A DNA stretch of 64,000 nt. Origin: Betaproteobacteria bacterium (GTDB taxonomy: Bacteria > Pseudomonadota > Gammaproteobacteria > Burkholderiales > Casimicrobiaceae). Both the position numbers and the translations under genes were made by a program. The stretch lies in assembly GCA_016192065.1 (NCBI GenBank), contig JACPUX010000072.1:248001-312000 (forward strand), written 5' to 3'. Of the stretch, positions 8,923 through 17,608 are shown in pieces; position 1 is the first letter of the stretch; each line of letters begins with the position of its first letter. The notes beneath the pieces are model-generated. The model was not told the DNA's origin. It saw nothing but the letters and a program-made list of their open reading frames with translations, and did not search any database.

Positions 8923-8946
8923 ATTATAGCTCTTGATCCAGGTCAA
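8923..8946 (-). promoter_or_regulatory. ccoI promoter with overlapping FNR-like box
   Basis: TTGAT-CCAG-GTCAA at 8933-8946 matches the FNR consensus at nine of ten fixed bases. On the minus strand a perfect TATAAT lies at 8928-8923, 50 bases before the ccoI start. The box centre would then be near -23, inside the core promoter rather than at -41.5, so its effect could be repression, or the true start may differ. No convincing class II -10 was seen on either strand. Confidence 0.6.
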
Positions 8947-9136
8947 TGGTCACTTGGCGCGCCGAACCTCGCCCGACGGTCCGATCGTAGGGCGAACATC
9001 AGGGCCATCAAGACGCTTTGACCGCGCTTTCAGCATTGGCTTCAACGCGCATTTCTTTGCGCCTTGTGCGCAACTTTGCTATAAACATTCGGGGAATGGT
9101 GGGGGGAAATCCGCCGTTCGATGACCAAGGAATTCA

Positions 9137-10381
9137 ATGAAACGAGTGGATGATTACCGCCTGCGTCTGGGGCAGCATGAGCTGGTTCCGCTGATCATCG
9201 GCGGCATGGGGGTCGATATCTCGACTGCGGCGCTGGCGCTCGAAGGCGCTCGCCTAGGAGGCATCGGGCACATCTCCGATGCGATGATCAAGACTGTTAC
9301 CGACCGGCGCTACGACACCCATTTCGTGCGCGAGAAGTTGAAGCTCTATCGGCAGAACATCGGCAATACCGACAAGTCGATCGTGCAATTCAACCTCGAG
9401 CACCTGGCGCAGGCGCAACGACTGCACGTCAGCCGAACCATGGAAGCAAAGCGCGGAGAGGGGCTCATCTTCATCAATTGCATGGAAAAACTCTCCATGA
9501 ATGCGCCCCGCGAAACTCTGCGTGTGCGCCTGCGCACGGCGCTGGATGAGGGTATCGACGGGATTACGCTATCCGCCGGACTGCATTTGGGCTCGTTCGC
9601 GCTCATGGAAGACCATCCGCGTTTTCGCGATGCCAAGCTGGGCATTATCGTTTCGTCGCTGCGCGCCTTGCAACTGTTCCTCAAGAAGAGCGCCCGCCTC
9701 GACCGTCTGCCCGATTTCATCGTGGTCGAAGGCCCATTGGCCGGCGGACATTTGGGCTTTGGCATGGACTGGAAGCAATACGACCTCACCAGCATCACCC
9801 TGGAGGTTCTGGCGTTTCTGAAGGAACAACAACTCAGCATCCCTTTAATTCCGGCGGGCGGCATCTTTACTGGCAGCGACGCCGCCGGTTTTCTGGCCAT
9901 GGGCTGCGCGGCGGTCCAGGTGGCGACTCGCTTCACCGTCACCGAGGAGTGTGGCCTGCCCACCAAAGTGAAGCAGGAGTATTTCCGCGCCGCGGAGGAC
10001 GATATCGAGGTCAACACCCTCTCCCCCACCGGCTATCCGATGCGCATGCTGAAGAACAGCCCGGCAATCGGCGCCGGCAATCGACCCAATTGCGAAGCTT
10101 ACGGCTACTTGCTCGATGGCAAGGGACACTGCGCCTATATCGACGCCTACAATCGCGAAGTAGCGGCGCACCCGGAGGCCAAGAAGGTTTCGGTCAAAGA
10201 CAAAACCTGTCTGTGTACCCACATGCGCAATTTCGACTGCTGGACCTGCGGGCATTACACCTACCGGCTCAAGGACACCTCGCGCAGGCAGCCCGACGGT
10301 CGGTACCAACTGCTCACCGCCGAGCATGTCTTTCGCGACTACCAGTTCAGTACCGAGGGGACCATTGCGCTGCCCGCCTGA
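9137..10381 (+). CDS. nitronate monooxygenase-like FMN-dependent oxidoreductase with C-terminal Cys cluster
   Basis: 414 residues. A TIM-barrel flavoprotein of the 2-nitropropane dioxygenase/nitronate monooxygenase family: N-terminal IIGGMGVDIS, central VEGPLAGGHLG, and the FMN phosphate-binding segment IPAGGIFTGSDAAGFLAMGCAAVQVATRF. Members oxidise alkyl nitronates or act as enoyl reductases; the substrate here is unknown. Odd feature: the C-terminal 60 residues carry C358, C360, H362, C368, C371 and H373 (CLCTH then CWTCGH), which could bind an Fe-S cluster or zinc. A TATAAA at 9080-9085 may be its -10 element. It stands divergent from ccoI and 27 bases before an SDR gene. Confidence 0.83.
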   Translation: MKRVDDYRLRLGQHELVPLIIGGMGVDISTAALALEGARLGGIGHISDAMIKTVTDRRYDTHFVREKLKLYRQNIGNTDKSIVQFNLEHLAQAQRLHVSRTMEAKRGEGLIFINCMEKLSMNAPRETLRVRLRTALDEGIDGITLSAGLHLGSFALMEDHPRFRDAKLGIIVSSLRALQLFLKKSARLDRLPDFIVVEGPLAGGHLGFGMDWKQYDLTSITLEVLAFLKEQQLSIPLIPAGGIFTGSDAAGFLAMGCAAVQVATRFTVTEECGLPTKVKQEYFRAAEDDIEVNTLSPTGYPMRMLKNSPAIGAGNRPNCEAYGYLLDGKGHCAYIDAYNREVAAHPEAKKVSVKDKTCLCTHMRNFDCWTCGHYTYRLKDTSRRQPDGRYQLLTAEHVFRDYQFSTEGTIALPA

Positions 10382-10408
10382 GGGCGGGCGCCGAAAGCGA
10401 GGCACGAT

Positions 10409-11140
10409 ATGAACGTAGCCGGAGCGTCCCGCCGCCTGCTGCTGTTGACCGGGGGCTCGCGCGGCCTCGGTCTGGCGCTCACCCAGGCCTATGGCGGCGC
10501 CGGCTGGCAGGTCGTGGAATGGTCGCGCAGTGGCCAGGGGCCGAACCATCGCCACCTCAACCTGTGCGAACCCGAGGGCTCCCCTCCCGGATTTGATAAC
10601 GAAATGGCGGCGTGCGCCGCCCAAGAATGGACCGAGGTGGTCGCCATCAACAACGCGGCGCAGATCGACCCCGTCGGACCAGTGGCCGGCATCGACGATG
10701 CAGCGCTGGTCGCGGCGCTCAATCTCAATTTCACCTCCGGCGTCCGTTTCATGGCCAGTTTCATTCGCCACTTTTCCCCCACGGGGGGGCGCCGCGTCCT
10801 GGCCAACATCTCCTCGGGCGCGGCAACGCGGCCGATACCCGGCTGGGCGCTCTATTGCGCGGCCAAGGCGGGAACCGAGCACTTCATCCGGACCGCGGCC
10901 AGCGAAGAGGCCGATCGCCCCAATCCGGTGCAGTGCGTGAACATCAACCCCGGCGTGATGGACACCGGCATGCAGGCGACACTGCGCGGCACGCCCGCGA
11001 GTCGCTTCCCGCTGGTGCAGCGCTTCCTTGCTCTGCACGCCGGCGGCGAGTTGCGCCAACCCGAAGAGATCGCCAGACGGATCGTTTCGATCCTGGGCGG
11101 AAGGCTCGAGCCCGGGGCGACTTGCGATGCCACCCGGTAG
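10409..11140 (+). CDS. short-chain dehydrogenase/reductase
   Basis: 243 residues of the classical SDR fold. The NAD(P)-binding motif TGGSRGLGLAL is at residues 13-23, the strand-4 motif is NNAAQ, a Ser lies in NISSGAA, and the YxxxK catalytic pair is in ALYCAAKAG. The C-terminus (GVMDTGMQ, later REPEEIA-like) resembles sepiapterin reductase-type and BenC-like SDRs that act on small carbonyl substrates, but the substrate is not evident. It follows the flavoprotein closely in the same direction, so the two may form a small operon. About 200 bases separate it from prkA. Confidence 0.85.
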   Translation: MNVAGASRRLLLLTGGSRGLGLALTQAYGGAGWQVVEWSRSGQGPNHRHLNLCEPEGSPPGFDNEMAACAAQEWTEVVAINNAAQIDPVGPVAGIDDAALVAALNLNFTSGVRFMASFIRHFSPTGGRRVLANISSGAATRPIPGWALYCAAKAGTEHFIRTAASEEADRPNPVQCVNINPGVMDTGMQATLRGTPASRFPLVQRFLALHAGGELRQPEEIARRIVSILGGRLEPGATCDATR

Positions 11141-11344
11141 AACGGCCCAAGGCGGTTTGCCGCCGACCGCACCGTCCGCGCGATAGAGACCTTTTTTGGC
11201 CACTATTTCGCCTTTAGGCTCGCGGTGGTGAGGCCGATATTCATGTTGTGGAGCGAATCGCCGGACGGGGAACCGCAGGCGTCCCGCCACTGCCCAACGC
11301 GGTAAGGCTGCGCCCGCCCGGCAGCCGTAGCCCAAGGAGGAAAC

Positions 11345-13267
11345 ATGGACGTCTTTGCCAATTTCACCCAGCGCTACGAGAAGACGCGCGAAGAGGAATG
11401 TTCGCTCCAGGAATACCTGGAGATCTGTCGCAATGACCGGGGCGGCTACGCCACCGCGGCCGAGCGCATGCTCATCGCCATCGGCGAGCCGCAAATGGTG
11501 GATACGAGGCACGACTCCCGGCTCTCGCGGATGTTTCAGAACAAGATGATTCGGATCTACCCTGCCTTCCGCGAGTTCTACGGCATGGAAGAGGTGATCG
11601 AGCAAGTCGTCGCCTATTTTCGGCACGCGGCGCAGGGGCTCGAGGAGAAGAAGCAAATCCTCTATTTGCTGGGACCGGTGGGCGGCGGCAAGTCCTCCAT
11701 CGCCGAGCAACTCAAGGCCTTGATGGAAAAGGTCCCCTTCTACTCCCTCAAGGGTTCGCCGGTGAACGAATCGCCTCTGGGGCTCTTCAATGCCGACGAG
11801 GACGGCGCCATTCTTGAAGACGACTATGGCATCCCGCGGCGCTACCTCAACAAGATCATGTCGCCGTGGGCGGTGAAACGCCTGGCGGAGTTCAATGGCG
11901 ACATCCGCCAGTTCCGCGTGGTCAAGCGCCATCCCTCGGTATTGCAGCAGATCGGCATCACCAAGACCGAGCCCGGCGACGAAAACAACCAGGACATATC
12001 GGCCCTGGTCGGCAAGGTCGATATCCGCAAGCTGGAACAGTACGCCCAAGCCGACCCCGACGCCTACAGCTTCTCCGGGGCACTGTGCCACGCCAACCAG
12101 GGGTTGATGGAATTCGTAGAGATGTTCAAAGCCCCAATCAAGGTACTGCACCCCTTGCTCACCGCCACCCAGGAGGGCAACTTCAAGGGCACAGAAGGCT
12201 TCGGGGCGATACCATTCGATGGCATCATCCTCGCCCACTCCAACGAATCGGAGTGGAAGATGTTCAAGAACAACAAGAACAACGAAGCCTTCCTCGACCG
12301 CATTTTCATCGTCAAGGTACCCTACTGCCTGCGCGTGTCCGAGGAGGTGAAGATCTATGAGAAGCTGGTGCGCAACTCCTCGCTCTGGCAGGCGCCCTGT
12401 GCTCCGGGCACCCTGAAGATGATGGCCCAGTATTCGGTGCTGACGCGCCTCAAGGAACCGGAGAACTCCAGCGTCTATTCCAAGATGCAGGTGTACGACG
12501 GCGAAAACCTCAAGGACACCGACCCCAAGGCCAAGTCGATCCAGGAGTATCGCGACTACGCCGGGGTGGACGAGGGCATGACCGGTATTTCCACGCGCTG
12601 GGCGTTCAAGATCCTCTCGCGCGTATTCAACTTCGACACCACCGAGGTTGCCGCCAACCCCGTGCACTTGCTGTACGTCATCGAGCAGCAGGTGGAGCGC
12701 GAGCAGTTTCCGCCCGAAGTGGAGCAGAAGTACATCACCTTCATCAAGGAATACCTCGCGCCGCGTTATGTCGAGTTTATCGGCAAGGAAATCCAGACTG
12801 CCTATCTCGAATCCTATTCCGAGTACGGCCAGAACATCTTCGACCGCTATGTCACCTTTGCCGACCTGTGGATCCAGGACCAGGAATACCGCGACCCGGA
12901 TACCGGCGAGTCCTTCGACCGCGGCGCCCTGAACAACGAACTGGAGAAGATCGAGAAGCCCGCCGGCATCGCCAATCCCAAGGACTTCCGCAACGAGATC
13001 GTCAATTTCGTGTTGCGGGCGCGCGCCGCCAATCACGGCAAGAACCCCTTGTGGACGTCCTACGAAAAGCTGCGCGTGGTGATCGAGAAGAAGATGTTCT
13101 CCAACACCGAAGAGTTGCTGCCAGTGATTTCCTTCAACGCCAAGGCCAGTGCCGAGGACGCCAAAAAGCACGAGGAGTTCGTCTCGCGCATGGTGGCCAA
13201 GGGCTACACGCCCAAGCAGGTGCGGCTCTTGTGCGACTGGTACCTTAGAGTGCGCAAGTCTTCCTGA
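11345..13267 (+). CDS. prkA: PrkA-family serine protein kinase (YeaG)
   Basis: 640 residues, the usual length. An N-terminal AAA-like domain contains the Walker A motif GPVGGGKSS with Lys116, and the C-terminal part is the PrkA kinase-like domain. PrkA/YeaG proteins phosphorylate target proteins and are part of stationary-phase and nitrogen-stress responses, nearly always beside yeaH and often spoVR, as here. The start is fixed by a strong Shine-Dalgarno AAGGAGG seven bases upstream. The 200-base leader is GC-rich; I found no certain sigma-54 or sigma-S element in it. Confidence 0.97.
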   Translation: MDVFANFTQRYEKTREEECSLQEYLEICRNDRGGYATAAERMLIAIGEPQMVDTRHDSRLSRMFQNKMIRIYPAFREFYGMEEVIEQVVAYFRHAAQGLEEKKQILYLLGPVGGGKSSIAEQLKALMEKVPFYSLKGSPVNESPLGLFNADEDGAILEDDYGIPRRYLNKIMSPWAVKRLAEFNGDIRQFRVVKRHPSVLQQIGITKTEPGDENNQDISALVGKVDIRKLEQYAQADPDAYSFSGALCHANQGLMEFVEMFKAPIKVLHPLLTATQEGNFKGTEGFGAIPFDGIILAHSNESEWKMFKNNKNNEAFLDRIFIVKVPYCLRVSEEVKIYEKLVRNSSLWQAPCAPGTLKMMAQYSVLTRLKEPENSSVYSKMQVYDGENLKDTDPKAKSIQEYRDYAGVDEGMTGISTRWAFKILSRVFNFDTTEVAANPVHLLYVIEQQVEREQFPPEVEQKYITFIKEYLAPRYVEFIGKEIQTAYLESYSEYGQNIFDRYVTFADLWIQDQEYRDPDTGESFDRGALNNELEKIEKPAGIANPKDFRNEIVNFVLRARAANHGKNPLWTSYEKLRVVIEKKMFSNTEELLPVISFNAKASAEDAKKHEEFVSRMVAKGYTPKQVRLLCDWYLRVRKSS

Positions 13268-13321
13268 ACGCTGGACGCCGGCGGCCCCTCTCGCCGCCGG
13301 CCCTGAACCAGGCCCGGAGCC

Positions 13322-14593
13322 ATGCAACAGCTTATCGACCGGCGGCTGAATGGCAAGAACAAGAGCGCGGTGAATCGCGAGCGCTTCTTGCGCCGCTACC
13401 GTGCGCAAGTGAAAGACGCGGTACAGCGCGCGATCAAGGGGCGCAGCATCAAGGACATCGAATCGGGCGAGAAGATCTCCATTCCAACCAAGGACGTTAC
13501 CGAGCCGACTTTCGGACACGGCCGGGGCGGCATTTGGGAGACCGTGCATCCGGGCAACGAGGAATACGTCCCCGGTGACCAGTTCGACCGACCGCAGGGC
13601 GGCGGCGGCAGCGGCAAAGGCCAGGCGAGCAATGAAGGGGAAGGTGAAGACGATTTCGTCTTCGAGATCTCCAAGGAGGAGTTCCTCAATTACTTCTTCG
13701 AGGACCTTGAACTGCCCAACCTGGTCAAGACCTATCTCAGCTCGTCACAGGAATTCAAATCCGTACGCGCCGGCTTTACGGTCGACGGCACTCCCGCCAA
13801 CCTCCATGTGATCCGTTCGCTGCGCGGCGCCATCGGGCGACGAATCGCCTTGGCCGGCTCCAAGATCGAGCGTCTGAAGTTCCTGGAGGCCGAGCGCGAC
13901 CGGCTGCGCAAGGACCACGCCGACCACGGCGAGGAGCTGAAACTGATTGAGGCGGAAATCCACGCCCTGCGGTCGCGCATCCTGGCGATTCCCTACCTCG
14001 ACCCGATCGACTTGCGCTATGTGAGCCGCGTAAGACAGCCCAAACCGACGAACCAGGCGGTGATGCTCTGCGTCATGGATGTTTCCGGTTCCATGGACGA
14101 AGCCAAGAAAGAAATGGCCAAGCGCTTCTTCATTTTGCTCTATCTCTTCCTGACGCGCGCCTACGACAAGATCGAGGTGGTGTTCATTCGGCATCACACC
14201 CAGGCGGCCGAGGTCGATGAAGAGGAGTTCTTCCATTCGCGCGAGTCGGGGGGGACCGTGGTCTCCTCGGCCCTGAAACTCACTCAGGAAGTGATCGAGC
14301 GGCGCTACCCCACGACCGAGTGGAACATCTACGTCGCCCAAGCCTCGGATGGCGATAATTGGGACAGCGATTCACCGGTCTGCCGTGAATGGGTCGAGGA
14401 GAAGATCATGCCCTTGGTGCAGTACTTCGCCTACGTGGAAATCACTGACGGCCCCGAGCAGAATCTGTGGAAAGAATACGCCAAGGTGAAGGCGGTCCAC
14501 CGCTATTTCGCCATGCAAAAGATCACCAAGCCCGCCGACATCTACCCGGTGTTCCGCGAGCTGTTCAAGAAGCAGTACAAGTTCGCCGAATGA
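13322..14593 (+). CDS. yeaH: YeaH/YhbH family protein (DUF444, VWA-like)
   Basis: 423 residues. An N-terminal basic region (NRERFLRRYRAQVKDAV) is followed by an acidic linker with a Gly-rich stretch (about 90-110) and a von Willebrand-like domain with the MIDAS motif DVSGSM at residues 253-258. YeaH is the conserved partner of the PrkA kinase; its molecular role is unclear. It lies 54 bases after prkA, and its stop overlaps the spoVR start (ATGA), indicating a three-gene operon. Confidence 0.95.
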   Translation: MQQLIDRRLNGKNKSAVNRERFLRRYRAQVKDAVQRAIKGRSIKDIESGEKISIPTKDVTEPTFGHGRGGIWETVHPGNEEYVPGDQFDRPQGGGGSGKGQASNEGEGEDDFVFEISKEEFLNYFFEDLELPNLVKTYLSSSQEFKSVRAGFTVDGTPANLHVIRSLRGAIGRRIALAGSKIERLKFLEAERDRLRKDHADHGEELKLIEAEIHALRSRILAIPYLDPIDLRYVSRVRQPKPTNQAVMLCVMDVSGSMDEAKKEMAKRFFILLYLFLTRAYDKIEVVFIRHHTQAAEVDEEEFFHSRESGGTVVSSALKLTQEVIERRYPTTEWNIYVAQASDGDNWDSDSPVCREWVEEKIMPLVQYFAYVEITDGPEQNLWKEYAKVKAVHRYFAMQKITKPADIYPVFRELFKKQYKFAE

Positions 14594-16164
14594 GCGGGAA
14601 TCCAATGCGCGACGAAGACCGCCCTGCTGCTGGCGCTACAGCGGAACCCAAACCGCGGGAGAAGTTGCCCTGCCCCTCGGACTGGACCTTCGAGCTGATC
14701 GAACGCTATCACCAGGAGATCGCGCGGGTAGCGCGTAATTTTCGACTCGACACCTACCCCAATCAATTGGAGATCATCACCGCCGAGCAGATGATCGACG
14801 CCTACGCTTCGGTGGGCATGCCGGTCAATTATCACCATTGGTCCTTCGGCAAACACTTTCTGTCCACCGAGAAGAGCTATCGCCGCGGCCAAATGGGCCT
14901 GGCCTACGAAATCGTCATCAACGCCAACCCCTGCATCGCCTACCTCATGGAAGAGAACACCATGGCCATGCAGGCCCTGGTGATCGCCCATGCCGCATAT
15001 GGTCACAATTCGTTTTTCAAAGGCAATTACCTCTTCCGTACCTGGACCGATGCCAGTTCCATCATCGACTACCTGCTCTATGCCCGGCGCTACATCAGTG
15101 AATGCGAAGAGCGCCACGGCGTGGATATGGTGGAGGATCTGCTCGACTCCTGCCACGCCCTCATGCACTACGGAGTTGACCGCTACAAACGCCCGCAGAA
15201 GCTCTCGCTCGCCCAGGAAGAAACCCGCCGACGCGAACGTGAGACCTATTTGCAGTCTCAGGTGAATGAGCTCTGGCGTACCCTGCCACAGCGCGCCGAG
15301 GCGCCCAGCGAGCGTGAGGCCGAACGCTTCCCTTCCGAGCCCCAGGAAAACCTGCTCTACTTCTTCGAAAAGAATGCCCCTCTGCTCGCGCCCTGGCAGC
15401 GTGAAATAGTGCGCATCGTGCGCAAGATCGCGCAGTACTTCTACCCGCAGCGCCAGACCCAGGTGATGAACGAAGGCTGGGCTTGCTTCTGGCACTACAC
15501 CATCCTCAATCAGCTCTATGACGAAGGACTGCTGGCGGACGAGTTCATACTCGAATTCTTGCAATCGCACACCAATGTGATCTACCAGCCGCCGGCCACC
15601 GCGCGCTGGTATCGCGGGATCAATCCGTATGCCCTAGGTTTCGCCATGTACCGCGATCTGCGGCGCATCTGCGAATCTCCCACCGACGAAGACCGCGAGT
15701 GGTTCCCAGACATCGCCGGCAGGGACTGGCAGGCGACGCTCGATTTCGCCATGAGAAATTTCAAGGACGAGAGTTTCATCGCCCAGTTCCTTTCGCCCAA
15801 GTTGATCCGCGACTTCCGTCTTTTCGCGGTGCTCGATGACGACCACAACGACAAGCTCGTAGTCACCGCTATTCACGACGATGCGGGCTACCGCGATTTG
15901 CGCGAACATCTCGCCGCCCAATACAACCTCGGCACCCGTGAACCCAACATCCAAGTCTGGGATGTCAATGTCCACGGTGACCGCAGCCTCACCCTGCGCC
16001 ATTCCGAACATGAGCGCCGTCCGCTCAATGACGACACCACCTTGGTGCTGCGCCACATCGCCAATCTCTGGCGCTTCAATGTCCGCCTGGAGACCGTCTC
16101 CCCCAAGGGCAAGGTCGTCCACACTTACGAGCAGCCCTACGACAAGCGCGAACATCGGCGCTAG
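14590..16164 (+). CDS. spoVR: SpoVR family protein (YcgB-like)
   Basis: 524 residues. SpoVR-like proteins are named from the Bacillus spore cortex gene, but in proteobacteria they accompany prkA-yeaH in stress operons. Family landmarks include YHHWSFGKHF, LVIAHAAYGHNSFFKGNY and NEGWACFWHYTILN, whose conserved His and Glu suggest a metal site. The frame is open further upstream inside yeaH, but the ATG at 14590 overlaps the yeaH stop; a second ATG at 14605 is an alternative. The stop codon sits within the palindrome CGGCGCTAGCGCCG, which has no T-run and is a weak terminator candidate. Confidence 0.94.
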   Translation: MSGNPMRDEDRPAAGATAEPKPREKLPCPSDWTFELIERYHQEIARVARNFRLDTYPNQLEIITAEQMIDAYASVGMPVNYHHWSFGKHFLSTEKSYRRGQMGLAYEIVINANPCIAYLMEENTMAMQALVIAHAAYGHNSFFKGNYLFRTWTDASSIIDYLLYARRYISECEERHGVDMVEDLLDSCHALMHYGVDRYKRPQKLSLAQEETRRRERETYLQSQVNELWRTLPQRAEAPSEREAERFPSEPQENLLYFFEKNAPLLAPWQREIVRIVRKIAQYFYPQRQTQVMNEGWACFWHYTILNQLYDEGLLADEFILEFLQSHTNVIYQPPATARWYRGINPYALGFAMYRDLRRICESPTDEDREWFPDIAGRDWQATLDFAMRNFKDESFIAQFLSPKLIRDFRLFAVLDDDHNDKLVVTAIHDDAGYRDLREHLAAQYNLGTREPNIQVWDVNVHGDRSLTLRHSEHERRPLNDDTTLVLRHIANLWRFNVRLETVSPKGKVVHTYEQPYDKREHRR

Positions 16165-16238
16165 CGCCGCGACTCGGCGCCTGAACTGTCGGCCGTGAGT
16201 CGCCGCCGCGAGTCCTCGGCGTTCCTGGGGGCGGCAAA

Positions 16239-16252
16239 TTGACCCGCATCAA
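16239..16252 (+). promoter_or_regulatory. FNR-like box upstream of the hemerythrin-like gene
   Basis: TTGAC-CCGC-ATCAA matches nine of the ten fixed FNR positions. It lies about 140 bases before the gene. A possible -35/-10 pair (TTGTAG at 16315-16320, TATTTA at 16338-16343, 17-base spacer) would place the box near -105, too far for simple class II activation, so this may be chance. Confidence 0.35.
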
Positions 16253-16392
16253 AGTTGCCGGACTGCCAGGTTTCGGTGGCCCGACCGATGCATGACACAA
16301 CCCGGCCGGGCATCTTGTAGTTGGCGATTTTCCGTGATATTTATGGCATGGCAGTTGCCATCCAGGATTCACGAGGCAGAGGAGACATTGCG

Positions 16393-16932
16393 TTGGGCTT
16401 GTTCAATTGGGGGAAAAAGCAGACTGAACCCGGCCGGAACGGCAGTTTCGCCGCCGCATCACCCGTCGGGGGCACGGCACGGACGGCGCCCGGCACCGAC
16501 ATCCGCTATTACGCCGGGCTCATCGACAAGCTCAAGCGGGACCACCAGGCCTTGTTCGCTTCCTTTGGCGCCGTTCAGAGCGCCTTCAAGAACGGCGACG
16601 TCGCTAGGGCCGCGAGCGAACTCAGTCGCTTCCGGGTGGCCATCAATTCCCATCTGATGATGGAAGGCGTCCGCCTCTATGCCTACCTCGATCGCGAACT
16701 CGCCGAGGACGTGGGGAACCAGACCCTAGTCCGCGATTTTCGCCAGGAGATGGACGGCATCGGCCAGGCAGTGGTCGGCTTCCTCACCAAGTACGCCGAG
16801 CTCGGACGCAACGAGAGCCTGAGCAGCACCTTTGGCCGGGACCTCGAAGCGGTCGGCAAGGTGTTGACCCAGCGCATCCAGCGGGAAGAGGCGCTCCTGT
16901 ATCCGCTCTATTCCCGCTCTGCGCGTCACTGA
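16393..16932 (+). CDS. hemerythrin-like HHE domain protein
   Basis: A mostly helical protein of about 179 residues. HHE-type metal-ligand patterns are visible: LKRDHQALF, then SHLMMEG (HxxxE), and a final helix REEALLYPLY. Such four-helix di-iron proteins bind O2 or NO. The start is judged to be TTG at 16393 because GAGGAGA lies 8-10 bases before it; an ATG further upstream at 16321 overlaps the likely promoter region and lacks homology. The third ligand helix has Glu-Glu where many hemerythrins have His, so metal occupancy is uncertain. It follows spoVR in the same direction but with its own leader. Confidence 0.7.
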   Translation: MGLFNWGKKQTEPGRNGSFAAASPVGGTARTAPGTDIRYYAGLIDKLKRDHQALFASFGAVQSAFKNGDVARAASELSRFRVAINSHLMMEGVRLYAYLDRELAEDVGNQTLVRDFRQEMDGIGQAVVGFLTKYAELGRNESLSSTFGRDLEAVGKVLTQRIQREEALLYPLYSRSARH

Positions 16933-16992
16933 GCCCGGCCGCGCCCGTATTGGTCCCAGGCGGGCAGCGCCGGACGATTCGCCCGAGCGGTT

Positions 16993-17598
16993 CTAGTGCT
17001 GGCCAAGGTGCCGCACGAACTCGCGGATTCCGCCCAGCAGCATCTCCACCGCCATGGCCGTCAACACCAGGCCCATGAGCCGCTCGAAGGCGCGCAGGCC
17101 GCGCTCGCCCACCAGTCGTTGGATGCGCTCGGCACTGGCGAGCACGGCCGTGACGAGCAGCATGGCGCAAGTGACGGCGCCGATCCATAGCCAGATTCGA
17201 TGCGGCTCCCGACTGACCATAAGCATCACCGTGGCCAGCGCCGAAGGACCGGCGATGGCGGGAATGGCCAGCGGCACGATCATCGGCTCGCCCTCCGGCG
17301 CACCCCCAAACACGCCTTCGCTGCTCGGAAATACCATGCGCAGGGCGATCAGGAACAGGATCACCCCGCCGGCGATGGACAGCGACACCTCCGACAGGCG
17401 CATCAGCTCCAGGAAAGTCCCGCCCCCAAACATGAACAGCAGCAGGATCAAATAGGCGAAGAGACACTCGCGCAGGACGACGCGGCGGCGCCTCTCGGGA
17501 GCGACGTTTTGCAGGACGCCAACGGCCAACGGCACGTTGCCGAAGGGGTCGGTGACCAAAATGATGAGTAGGGTCGCGGACAGGAATTCATTGAGCAC
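16993..17598 (-). CDS. MarC family integral membrane protein
   Basis: About 201 residues with six hydrophobic segments and the MarC signature LVTDPFGNVPL near the N-terminus plus IAIPAIAGPSAL-type sequence in the middle. MarC/YhgN proteins are inner-membrane proteins of unsettled function; the old link to multiple antibiotic resistance was withdrawn. I chose the GTG at 17598, with GAAGGA six bases upstream, over a TTG at 17625 that would overlap the preceding methyltransferase. It follows that gene by about ten bases and is likely co-transcribed. Confidence 0.88.
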   Translation of the reverse strand: MLNEFLSATLLIILVTDPFGNVPLAVGVLQNVAPERRRRVVLRECLFAYLILLLFMFGGGTFLELMRLSEVSLSIAGGVILFLIALRMVFPSSEGVFGGAPEGEPMIVPLAIPAIAGPSALATVMLMVSREPHRIWLWIGAVTCAMLLVTAVLASAERIQRLVGERGLRAFERLMGLVLTAMAVEMLLGGIREFVRHLGQH

Positions 17599-17608
17599 GG
17601 CGCTTCCT

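Noticed and set aside
11230..11343. A cobalamin riboswitch-like look (GGGGAACCGCAGG, GCCACTG) before prkA
   Set aside because: The conserved B12-box and pseudoknot partners cannot be found, and prkA is not a known B12-regulated gene.
9845..13549. A 1,234-codon open frame on the minus strand opposite prkA
   Set aside because: It is the antisense shadow of prkA and its neighbours: no ribosome site, low-complexity translation, and prkA is certain on the plus strand.
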